6,326 bases of DNA from UBA5336 sp964625835 (GTDB taxonomy: Bacteria; Pseudomonadota; Alphaproteobacteria; Caulobacterales; Hyphomonadaceae). Positions within the stretch are counted from its first letter, which is position 1; the number at the start of each line of letters is the position of its first letter. The position numbers were made by a program, and so were the translations under genes. Under the pieces are notes generated by a model that did no database searches, had not been told where the DNA came from, and saw only the letters and a program-made list of their open reading frames with translations. The stretch is from assembly GCA_964625835.1 (NCBI GenBank), contig CAZVES010000135.1, positions 1 through 6,326 of the forward strand, written 5' to 3'. Shown here piece by piece: positions 1-5,391 of this stretch.

Positions 1-1
1 G

Positions 2-751
2 GCGGGCCTTGATATTCCGGTCTCCACCTTCTGGATTGTTTCTGTCGTTCTTGGTCTGACCGCTGCAACGCTGGCTTACCTGTCCGGTGCCGATGGACTC
101 ACTGTGGCCGGGATCGAGTTCAGGTCACAGATCGCGGTCGTGATCGCGGCGGGCTTTGGTGGCTTTTTCGGTCTGCCCCGTTTCCTGCTCGGCATGCTGG
201 CGTCAAGGCGCAGCAAGAAGATGACGGCCCAGTTCGCCGATGCCATCGACATCATCGTACGCGGTGTGAAGTCCGGTCTGCCGCTCAATGAGTGTCTTCA
301 GATCATTGCCCGGGAAAGCCCAGACCCCCTGTCCACAGAGTTCCAGCAGCTTGCCGACAACATCCGCATGGGCAACACGGTCGAACAGGCGTTGTCAAAG
401 TTCTACCGCCGCGTGCCCCTGCCGGAAGTGAACTTCTTCGTGATCGTGCTCAACATCCAGTCCAAGTCGGGCGGCAACTTGTCCGAAGCGCTCGGCAACC
501 TCTCCAGCATCATCCGCGCACGCAGGATGATGCGCGAGAAGATCAAGGCCATGTCATCGGAGGCCAAGGCCTCTGGCATGATCATCGGCTCGCTGCCCTT
601 CGCGGTGGGCGGCATGGTTTACATGACGACCCCCGACTATGTGATGGAACTGTTCACGACCCCCACAGGCCACACGCTTCTCGCTGGCGGCGGCTTCTGG
701 ATGTTCTGTGGCATCATGGTGATGCGCAACATGATCAACTTCGAGATCTAA
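2..751 (+). CDS. tadB: Tad pilus inner-membrane platform protein TadB (5' end missing)
   Basis: TadB is one of two polytopic inner-membrane proteins (with TadC) that form the platform of the Tad/Flp pilus machine, working with the TadA ATPase. The frame is open from base 2, so the gene starts before the window; a GTG at 104 is internal. The visible part is 249 codons, against roughly 320-330 for the family, so about a quarter is missing. In fragment numbering there are hydrophobic segments near 5-30 and 43-63, then a T2SSF (GspF-like) domain from about F78. That domain carries the FADAIDIIVRGVKSGLPL stretch and the KSGGNLSEAL motif (155-164), followed by a basic helix. Two C-terminal membrane segments lie near 192-208 and 225-241. 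The stop codon overlaps the ribosome binding site of tadC, which supports translation from one operon. The TadB rather than TadC call rests on order and on the N-terminal membrane pair before the domain; family membership is secure. Confidence 0.93.
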   Translation, partial: AGLDIPVSTFWIVSVVLGLTAATLAYLSGADGLTVAGIEFRSQIAVVIAAGFGGFFGLPRFLLGMLASRRSKKMTAQFADAIDIIVRGVKSGLPLNECLQIIARESPDPLSTEFQQLADNIRMGNTVEQALSKFYRRVPLPEVNFFVIVLNIQSKSGGNLSEALGNLSSIIRARRMMREKIKAMSSEAKASGMIIGSLPFAVGGMVYMTTPDYVMELFTTPTGHTLLAGGGFWMFCGIMVMRNMINFEI

Positions 752-755
752 GGAG
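750..755 (+). promoter_or_regulatory. Ribosome binding site of tadC, overlapping the tadB stop
   Basis: AAGGAG lies 9 nt before the tadC ATG at 765 and shares bases with the TAA stop of tadB. This fixes the tadC start and suggests that ribosomes finishing tadB can load on tadC. Confidence 0.8.
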
Positions 756-764
756 CGCGCCGCA

Positions 765-1727
765 ATGGAAGACTTCGCCAGCACATATCTCAATACGCCG
801 ACGCTCGCTTCCATCCTTGCGGCCGCGGCCATGTTCGCAACGATCCTTTCCCTGACCATGCCGCTCCTGAAGGGCGACAAGCTGGAAACGCGCCTGAAGG
901 CGGTGACCGAGCAGCGCGAGCGCCTGCGCCGCCAGTCGCGCGCCCAGCTTGAGGAGGGCAAGTCCATCCGCCGCGAGGCCAAGGGCGCGATGGCCGATGT
1001 CACCAAGAAGCTCAATCTGGCCACGCTGCTGGAAGACCCCAATGTGGAGGAAAAGCTCGCCCAGGCCGGTTTCCGTGGTCCCAAGCCGATTACCACCTTC
1101 TACTTCTTCCGATTCTCAATGCCTTTTGTCGGCGCGATCGCCACGTTCTTCTATATTTTCTTCGTCAACGACCTCGGACTGGCCCCGATCCAGAAATATG
1201 GCGCGATCATTTTCGGCGCAGCAGCGGGTTTCTATTCGCCGTCGCTCTATGTCGGCAACCTGAAACAGAAGCGCCAGAAATCCATCATGAAGGCCTTTCC
1301 CGATGCCCTTGACATGATGCTGATCTGCGTTGAGTCGGGCATGTCCATCGAGATGGCCTTTGCCAAAGTCGGTGCCGAGATCGGATCGGCCTCCGCAGAA
1401 CTGGCCGAGGAGCTGACCCTGACCACGGCCGAACTGTCCTACCTGCCAGAGCGAAGAATGGCCTATGAAAACCTGGCAAGACGCACCGGCCATGAGGGCG
1501 TGAAATCTGTCTGCATGGCATTGGTCCAGGGCGAGCGTTACGGCACCCCGCTTGGCGATGCCCTGCGCGTCATGGCCAAGGAAAACCGGGACATGCGCAT
1601 GTCTGAAGCCGAGAAGAAGGCCGCAGCCCTGCCGGCGAAACTGACCGTTCCGATGATCGTGTTCTTCCTGCCCGTGCTCTTCGTGGTGGTGCTTGGACCG
1701 GCCTATATCAAGTTCCAGGAAATGTAA
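765..1727 (+). CDS. tadC: Tad pilus inner-membrane platform protein TadC
   Basis: TadC is the partner of TadB in the inner-membrane platform of the Flp pilus apparatus. The product is 320 aa, the usual family length. A hydrophobic segment at about 12-35 is followed by a charged, probably helical cytoplasmic stretch (about 38-80, rich in R, E and K). Two membrane segments follow at about 118-136 and 143-165. The T2SSF domain starts near 176 with the typical FPDALDMMLICVESGMS sequence and runs to a last membrane segment at about 294-313 (VPMIVFFLPVLFVVVLGPAY). The ATG at 765 is supported by AAGGAG 9 nt upstream; the gap from tadB is 13 nt. It is the last gene of this plus-strand operon, because a strong hairpin follows and the next gene faces it. 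No damage is seen. Confidence 0.95.
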   Translation: MEDFASTYLNTPTLASILAAAAMFATILSLTMPLLKGDKLETRLKAVTEQRERLRRQSRAQLEEGKSIRREAKGAMADVTKKLNLATLLEDPNVEEKLAQAGFRGPKPITTFYFFRFSMPFVGAIATFFYIFFVNDLGLAPIQKYGAIIFGAAAGFYSPSLYVGNLKQKRQKSIMKAFPDALDMMLICVESGMSIEMAFAKVGAEIGSASAELAEELTLTTAELSYLPERRMAYENLARRTGHEGVKSVCMALVQGERYGTPLGDALRVMAKENRDMRMSEAEKKAAALPAKLTVPMIVFFLPVLFVVVLGPAYIKFQEM

Positions 1728-1772
1728 GCCGGACCGCAAAAGGGTCCTGCCCGTTCCGGCCCGCGAAAATAG

Positions 1773-1803
1773 AAAACCCGCCATGTTGCCCGTGGCGGGT
1801 TTT
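1773..1803. terminator. Bidirectional intrinsic terminator between tadC and tadD
   Basis: A perfect 11-bp inverted repeat, AAAACCCGCCA (1773-1783) and TGGCGGGTTTT (1793-1803), encloses a 9-nt loop. Read on the plus strand the stem ends in TTTT. Read on the minus strand it ends in TTTTCTATTTT, an even better U-rich tail. It sits between the convergent stop codons of tadC (1727) and tadD (1836), so it can stop transcription from both sides. Function is inferred from structure. Confidence 0.85.
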
Positions 1804-1835
1804 GTCATGGCAGCTTGGGAGGCCGCTTTGAAGGA

Positions 1836-2726
1836 TCAGCCCGTGGTCTGGTCGCGCCGCAGGGGCAGGGCGCTTTTCGAGGCCTCGGCCTGCGCCTCTG
1901 CCCCGCTTTCGGGCACGTCGGAGGTGTCCGGCCGGGCATCGTCTGCAGCGGGCTCGCCGCGCAGCGCGCGCAACATCTCCGCATTGCGACGCATGGTTTC
2001 TTCCGGCGCGTCACCGGCCGCTTCCATCATCTCGTCATACCGGCCCTGAAGGCCAAGGACGAGGGCAAGGTTCTGGCGCACATTCGTGTTGGAGCCGGCA
2101 AGCTCGACGGCGCGCGTCAGGTGGGTCTCGGCGGCGTCGAGGTCGCCGGTCAGAGCCAGCGACAGCCCGAAATTGGAAAGGGTGGCAACCCTGTCCGGCT
2201 CGATCTCAAGGGCCTGGCGGTAAGCCACCTGGGCCGTGGCGTGATCACCCAGGCGGTCATTGGCGAGGCCGAGCGCGGCCAGCACATCGGCATTGCCAGG
2301 CGCCAGCATGGCGGCGGCCTGCAAGGCCCGGCGTGCGTCGACGAACTCTTCCTGTGCGGTGAGGCTGCGCGCCTTCAGCCGTTTGACCTCTGCCGAGGTG
2401 GGGTGGATCACTTCGGTCTCGGTCAGGACCTGTACGGCTCGTTCATGGCTGCCGATTCCAGCCAGCGCTTTGGCAAATGACAGGGCGGTGGCCAGGTTCC
2501 TGGGTGTCTTTGCATATTCGAGCGCCCAGAAATTGGCCTTTTCCAGGGGCGGCATCCGGCTCGCGATCTCGCGCTCTTCCGGCGTTGCCGGGATGAGCTG
2601 CGGGTCGATTTCGGCGGTGGGCTCTGCGCGGGTGGGCAGATCCGCGTCCCCGTCAGTGGCACAGCCTGAGAGCGCCAGGGCCAGTGCGGTGGCAAGAGAC
2701 AGTGTGACGGTGCGGACACTGGACAT
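1836..2726 (-). CDS. tadD: TPR-repeat lipoprotein, TadD-like pilus assembly protein
   Basis: TadD is a lipoprotein with tetratricopeptide repeats that, in studied Tad systems, helps assembly of the RcpA/CpaC outer-membrane secretin. From the ATG at 2726 the product is 296 aa. The signal peptide MSSVRTVTLSLATALALALSGC ends in a lipobox (LSGC) with the lipidated cysteine at 22. A low-complexity acidic linker follows to about residue 65. About five TPR-like helix pairs then lie near 74-109, 110-143, 145-177, 178-211 and 212-240; the third and fourth are the clearest (ALGLANDRLGDHATAQVAYR, NFGLSLALTGDLDAAETHL). The C-terminal 50 residues are disordered and rich in A, E, D and P. AGGAG 7 nt before 2726 decides this start over the in-frame ATG at 2747 and TTG at 2753. 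The TadD name rests on the repeats, lipobox, length and neighbouring tadBC; a generic TPR lipoprotein remains possible. It is unusual in being convergent with tadBC rather than downstream in the same operon. Confidence 0.85.
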   Translation of the reverse strand: MSSVRTVTLSLATALALALSGCATDGDADLPTRAEPTAEIDPQLIPATPEEREIASRMPPLEKANFWALEYAKTPRNLATALSFAKALAGIGSHERAVQVLTETEVIHPTSAEVKRLKARSLTAQEEFVDARRALQAAAMLAPGNADVLAALGLANDRLGDHATAQVAYRQALEIEPDRVATLSNFGLSLALTGDLDAAETHLTRAVELAGSNTNVRQNLALVLGLQGRYDEMMEAAGDAPEETMRRNAEMLRALRGEPAADDARPDTSDVPESGAEAQAEASKSALPLRRDQTTG

Positions 2727-2733
2727 TGCGCGT

Positions 2734-2738
2734 CTCCT
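2734..2738 (-). promoter_or_regulatory. Ribosome binding site deciding the tadD start
   Basis: On the minus strand AGGAG is followed by 7 nt and then the ATG at 2726. The alternative in-frame starts at 2747 (ATG) and 2753 (TTG) have no comparable site, so the shorter protein is preferred. Confidence 0.75.
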
Positions 2739-2751
2739 CGCGTTCATTCTC

Positions 2752-2781
2752 AATTTCCAGATTTGCGCTGCGCGGTGTCAA
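2752..2781 (-). promoter_or_regulatory. Possible tadD promoter with consensus -35 box
   Basis: Read on the minus strand, a perfect TTGACA (2781-2776) is followed after 17-18 nt by GGAAAT/GAAATT (2758-2752), which matches the -10 consensus at only three of six positions. A start of transcription near 2745 would leave a leader of about 20 nt before the ATG at 2726, which fits the chosen start and excludes the longer ones. The -35 box is clear; the -10 box is weak. Confidence 0.4.
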
Positions 2782-2844
2782 TGACCGGTTAACGCGGTGC
2801 GCCGATCCCTTAACTTTTCCAGATCACGATACGAGACCGCTTCC

Positions 2845-4206
2845 ATGGACCCTGCCTTTACCGCCTCGCCGGATGCGCCCGCCCGCATCCACCTCTTCAC
2901 GACGGCCGACTGGAGCAACGCCGCTCCGGGCGGGGCGCTGGGGCGGTTTGCAGAAGTCTCCGGCTTCACGGGACGTGCGGGTCAGTGCGTGATCGCCCCG
3001 CGCGAGGATGGCGGCCTTGGCGATGTCCTGTTCGGGCTGGGCGAGGGGCGTGACGGGCTGGCGGTTGCGGCCCTTTCGGCTCGCCTGCCGGGGGGGGACT
3101 ATGCCGTGGAGCGATGCCCGGAGGACTATCCCTTTTCCTGGGTCGCCGCGGGCTGGCATGACGGCGCGTATCGATTTGAAAAATACCTCAGCGAAACCAC
3201 GCCGCCCCCGCGACTGGTCCTGCCTGCGGGCGAAGATGCCGACGCCCTGGACCGTGAGGCCGTCGCGGTGCGCCTGGTGCGCGACATGGTCAACACGCCG
3301 GCCGAAGATATGGGCCCGGACGGGATACAGGCGGTCCTGTCCGCCCTTGCGGAGGAGACCGGCGCGACCCTGGAAACCGTGATCGGTGATGCCCTGCTCG
3401 ACCGGAACTATCCCATGGTGCACGTCGTGGGGCGCGCGGCGGCGAGCGCGCCGCGCATGATGGAACTGACCTGGGGCGATCCGGCCCATCCGGAACTGGC
3501 CATCGTCGGCAAGGGCGTGGCCTTCGACACGGGCGGGCTGAACATCAAGACGGGCGACTATATGCGCCTCATGAAGAAGGATATGGGTGGGGCCGCCCAT
3601 GCCATTGGCCTGGCCCGCCTTGTTATGGATGCGCAATTGCCGGTTCATCTGAAACTCTATGTGCCTGCCGTTGAAAATGCCGTCTCGGGAAACGCGTTCC
3701 GGCCAGGGGATGTTCTGGCGACCCGCAAGGGCCTGAAGGTTGAAATCGACAACACCGATGCCGAGGGCCGCCTGATCCTCTGCGATGCGCTGGCGCGCGC
3801 CTGCGAGGGTGATCCGGACCTGTTGATCGATTATGCCACCCTCACCGGTGCGGCGCGCGTGGCGCTGGGCCCCGACCTTGCCCCCTACTATACCGACGAT
3901 GAAACCCTGTCGGATAAACTCATCGAGGCGTCCGGCCAGTCAGGTGACCCGGTCTGGCGGATGCCCCTCTGGCGACCCTACACATCCATGCTGTCAAGTT
4001 CCATCGCCGACATCACGAATGCAGGCGGCCGCATGGCCGGGTCGATCACGGCGGCCGTCTACCTGTCGCATTTCGTGGATGCGCCGCGGTGGATGCACTT
4101 CGACATCTGGGCCTGGCGGGAGGGCAAGTATGGCCGCCCGGCTGGCGGCGCCGCGACGGGCCTGCGCGCGAGCTGGGCCATGCTGCAGGCGCGCTACGGG
4201 GCCTGA
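2845..4206 (+). CDS. M17 family leucyl aminopeptidase (cytosol aminopeptidase)
   Basis: This is a dimetal aminopeptidase that removes N-terminal residues, often leucine, from peptides in the cytoplasm; characterised relatives are hexamers. From the ATG at 2845 the product is 453 aa. The N-terminal 150 or so residues form a variable domain. The C-terminal catalytic domain holds every key residue expected by comparison with E. coli PepA (constant offset of 47): metal ligands K223, D228, D246, D305 and E307, and catalytic K235 and R309. The signatures GKGVAFDTGGLNIK, KKDMGGAAHA and NTDAEGRL are all present. It should therefore be active. An in-frame GTG at 2797 would add 16 residues, but it lacks a ribosome binding site and the extension does not look like this family. 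The site before 2845 is also weak. The gene is slightly shorter than PepA (about 500 aa), as in alphaproteobacterial homologues. It probably shares a transcript with the MarR gene 66 nt downstream. A G8 run at 3090-3097 lies inside the frame. Confidence 0.95.
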   Translation: MDPAFTASPDAPARIHLFTTADWSNAAPGGALGRFAEVSGFTGRAGQCVIAPREDGGLGDVLFGLGEGRDGLAVAALSARLPGGDYAVERCPEDYPFSWVAAGWHDGAYRFEKYLSETTPPPRLVLPAGEDADALDREAVAVRLVRDMVNTPAEDMGPDGIQAVLSALAEETGATLETVIGDALLDRNYPMVHVVGRAAASAPRMMELTWGDPAHPELAIVGKGVAFDTGGLNIKTGDYMRLMKKDMGGAAHAIGLARLVMDAQLPVHLKLYVPAVENAVSGNAFRPGDVLATRKGLKVEIDNTDAEGRLILCDALARACEGDPDLLIDYATLTGAARVALGPDLAPYYTDDETLSDKLIEASGQSGDPVWRMPLWRPYTSMLSSSIADITNAGGRMAGSITAAVYLSHFVDAPRWMHFDIWAWREGKYGRPAGGAATGLRASWAMLQARYGA

Positions 4207-4218
4207 CCGCCCTGACCT

Positions 4219-4228
4219 TGCGATCGCA
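4219..4228. promoter_or_regulatory. Perfect palindrome upstream of the MarR gene, candidate operator
   Basis: TGCGATCGCA is a perfect 10-bp palindrome in the gap between the aminopeptidase and MarR genes. MarR-type regulators commonly bind palindromes in their own upstream region, so an autoregulatory operator is a reasonable guess. A palindrome this short can also arise by chance in GC-rich DNA. Confidence 0.3.
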
Positions 4229-4250
4229 GGCAAATCACGAAAGGCTTTTC

Positions 4251-4258
4251 CCAATTGG
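4251..4258. promoter_or_regulatory. Second palindrome just before the MarR ribosome binding site
   Basis: CCAATTGG is a perfect 8-bp palindrome that ends 2 nt before the Shine-Dalgarno sequence of the MarR gene. Its centre is 31 bp from the centre of the palindrome at 4219-4228, close to three helical turns. Function is inferred from position only. Confidence 0.22.
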
Positions 4259-4259
4259 T

Positions 4260-4266
4260 GGAGGAA
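4260..4266 (+). promoter_or_regulatory. Strong ribosome binding site deciding the MarR start
   Basis: GGAGGAA stands 6 nt before the ATG at 4273. This rules out the in-frame TTG at 4255, whose coding sequence would contain the site. Confidence 0.85.
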
Positions 4267-4272
4267 GCTGAG

Positions 4273-4641
4273 ATGGCCGTGACCGAACGTGAAGCGCTGG
4301 AGTTTCTCAAGACCGCTTTCGCCGCCAGCGTCGCCGGCGACGCGCCGGACCTGACCGCGCGCCAGTCTGCGATCCTGATGGTGGTGGCGCTGGAGGCCGG
4401 GCCGCACACCGTGCGGGGGCTCGCCGCCCGGCTGGACCTGTCGAAGCCTGTGGTCACCCGCGCGCTGGACAAGCTCGAGGCGCTCGAACTGGTCCGCCGG
4501 ATCAGCGATGAGCAGGATTTGAGATCGGTTTTCATCGAGCGGACCCAGGCTGGCAGCGCCTTCCTGCGGGCCATGGCCCGGCCGATCTGCAAGGGCGAGG
4601 CGCCGAAGTCGAAAACCGAAAGGCCGCGCCGGGCCGCCTGA
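4273..4641 (+). CDS. Small MarR-family winged-helix transcriptional regulator
   Basis: The predicted product is a cytoplasmic DNA-binding regulator of 122 aa. The winged helix-turn-helix occupies about 27-92. LTARQSAIL is the entry helix typical of MarR, VRGLAARLDLSKPVVTRALD gives the second and recognition helices (about 47-66), LEALELVRR leads to the wing, and DEQDLRSVFIE (79-89) is the wing with the usual D-x-R pair (D82, R84). It is shorter than typical MarR proteins (about 140-160 aa). The C-terminal helix that normally completes the dimer interface is reduced to a short stretch ending in a basic tail (KSKTERPRRAA). The N-terminal helix is also short. The ligand and targets cannot be told from sequence. 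It lies 66 nt after the aminopeptidase, in the same direction, so co-transcription is likely; palindromes in the gap may be its own operator. Confidence 0.85.
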   Translation: MAVTEREALEFLKTAFAASVAGDAPDLTARQSAILMVVALEAGPHTVRGLAARLDLSKPVVTRALDKLEALELVRRISDEQDLRSVFIERTQAGSAFLRAMARPICKGEAPKSKTERPRRAA

Positions 4642-4642
4642 A

Positions 4643-4663
4643 GCGCAGGCGCGCTGGCTGCGC
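4643..4663. terminator. Short hairpin between convergent stop codons
   Basis: GCGCAG (4643-4648) and CTGCGC (4658-4663) form a 6-bp stem with a 9-nt loop that fills almost the whole 24-nt gap between the MarR and cytochrome stop codons. Neither direction has a T-run, so a classical intrinsic terminator is not shown. Confidence 0.35.
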
Positions 4664-4665
4664 AA

Positions 4666-5292
4666 TCACTCCGACGCGGTCTCGCCCGTGCCGGCTGCGG
4701 CAGGCTCCGGGTAGGATGGCGGGTTCTCGCTCATCTGTGCCATGTAGGCGATGACGTTGGCGCGCTCTGAGTCCCGGTTGAGGCCGGCAAACGCCATGGA
4801 CGTGCCGCTGACATAGCCCGACGGGTTCTTCAGCCAGTCATTGAGATTTTCATAGCTCCACTCGCCGCCCGTTCCCGACAGTGCTGAGGAATAGCGGAAA
4901 CCGTCATGGCCGGCCTTGGGCGCGCCGACCGTGTTCCACAGGGCCGGGCCGATGCCGTTGCCACCGCCCTGTTCGATGGCGTGGCAGGACTGGCACTTCT
5001 GTTTGAAACTGCTTTCGCCGCGGGCCGGATCCGCATTGGCCAGGGCGAGTCCGAGGTCGAAGACAGGCTCGGGCTCATCGTTCCCTGCGCCGCCTGCGTC
5101 CTCAATCTCCACGAAATAGGCGTAGCTGGCGGCAATCTTTTCGTTCAGAGACACGGCCTCGCCGCCATGGTTGTCATCATAATGGGGCGTCTCGGCTGCA
5201 AACAGGGCGTGCGAGAGATTGTGCAGGCCCAGGATGACTAGGAGAACGGCCAGGAGACAGCCGAAAATCGTGTTAATGCTCAAACCACCCAT
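4666..5292 (-). CDS. Membrane-anchored class I cytochrome c (CycM-like)
   Basis: This is a mono-heme cytochrome c held to the periplasmic face of the inner membrane by an uncleaved N-terminal helix. Relatives in alphaproteobacteria (CycM, cytochrome c552) carry electrons from the bc1 complex to cytochrome c oxidase. From the ATG at 5292 the product is 208 aa. The membrane anchor is at about 6-32 (IFGCLLAVLLVILGL), and a linker rich in acidic residues, G and P runs to about 87. The heme domain runs from about 88 to 188, with CQSCH at 100-104 (heme cysteines C100 and C103, axial H104), GIGPALWNTVGAPK, the GTSMAFAGL loop with probable axial M166, and a closing helix RANVIAYMAQM. An AGGA lies 3 nt before the ATG, which is close. 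An in-frame GTG at 5355 would add 21 residues but has no ribosome binding site and would place polar sequence before the anchor. It is divergent from pheA across a 99-nt gap. Heme attachment by the Ccm system is expected. Confidence 0.92.
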   Translation of the reverse strand: MGGLSINTIFGCLLAVLLVILGLHNLSHALFAAETPHYDDNHGGEAVSLNEKIAASYAYFVEIEDAGGAGNDEPEPVFDLGLALANADPARGESSFKQKCQSCHAIEQGGGNGIGPALWNTVGAPKAGHDGFRYSSALSGTGGEWSYENLNDWLKNPSGYVSGTSMAFAGLNRDSERANVIAYMAQMSENPPSYPEPAAAGTGETASE

Positions 5293-5317
5293 AATTCCTA
5301 TCCAGATCAGTGAGGTC

Positions 5318-5346
5318 TTGGTGGAGGCTAGGTGACACGCTAAGGA
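5318..5346 (+). promoter_or_regulatory. Possible pheA promoter of alphaproteobacterial type
   Basis: TTGGTGG (5318-5324), then 14 nt, then GCTAAGGA (5339-5346) resembles the Caulobacter housekeeping pattern TTGaCgS-N10-14-GCTANAWC, with five of seven matches in the -35 part and the GCTA core in the -10 part. It lies within the inverted repeat at 5321-5355. The match is partial, so this is tentative. Confidence 0.28.
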
Positions 5347-5355
5347 AGCCTCCAC
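5321..5355. repeat. Perfect 9-bp inverted repeat between cytochrome c and pheA
   Basis: GTGGAGGCT (5321-5329) and AGCCTCCAC (5347-5355) are exact reverse complements separated by 17 nt. The dyad is centred at 5338, about 46 bp from the cytochrome start and 54 bp from the pheA start, in the divergent promoter region. It may be an operator for a dimeric regulator or a hairpin in one of the leaders. There is no T-run, so it is not an intrinsic terminator. Confidence 0.6.
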
Positions 5356-5364
5356 AACTGACGC

Positions 5365-5381
5365 GGTGACGCACTGTCACC
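5365..5381. repeat. Inverted repeat abutting the pheA ribosome binding site
   Basis: GGTGAC (5365-5370) and GTCACC (5376-5381) form a perfect 6-bp dyad with a 5-nt spacer. It ends directly before the AAAGGA (5382-5387) that serves as the pheA ribosome binding site, 4 nt before the ATG. A further direct copy of GGTGAC lies at 5331-5336. The position suggests an operator or a leader hairpin acting on pheA expression. Confidence 0.45.
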
Positions 5382-5391
5382 AAAGGATGAT

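Noticed and set aside
1815..2480. Plus-strand open frame opposite the TPR lipoprotein gene
   Set aside because: It is rich in G, R and H, has no signature, and overlaps a gene with a lipobox, five TPR-like repeats and a good ribosome binding site.
2727..2753. Longer tadD starts (ATG at 2747, TTG at 2753)
   Set aside because: They lack a good ribosome binding site, whereas AGGAG sits 7 nt before the ATG at 2726; the signal peptide is complete from 2726.
2789..2814. Two TTAA boxes that suggested a CtrA site before the aminopeptidase
   Set aside because: CtrA sites need TTAA-N7-TTAA; here the gap is 17-18 nt, so the pattern does not fit.
2824..3648. Open frame on the minus strand opposite the aminopeptidase
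   Set aside because: The opposite strand encodes a complete M17 enzyme with all catalytic residues; the antisense product is compositionally biased and matches nothing I know.
4219..4228. GCGATCGC core resembling the HIP1 repeat
   Set aside because: HIP1 is a feature of cyanobacterial genomes where it is very frequent; I noticed no other copy here, and the gene content is alphaproteobacterial.
5293..5355. Longer cytochrome c start (GTG at 5355)
   Set aside because: No ribosome binding site precedes it, it would put polar residues before the membrane anchor, and it would turn the inverted repeat into coding sequence. The ATG at 5292 fits CycM-type proteins.
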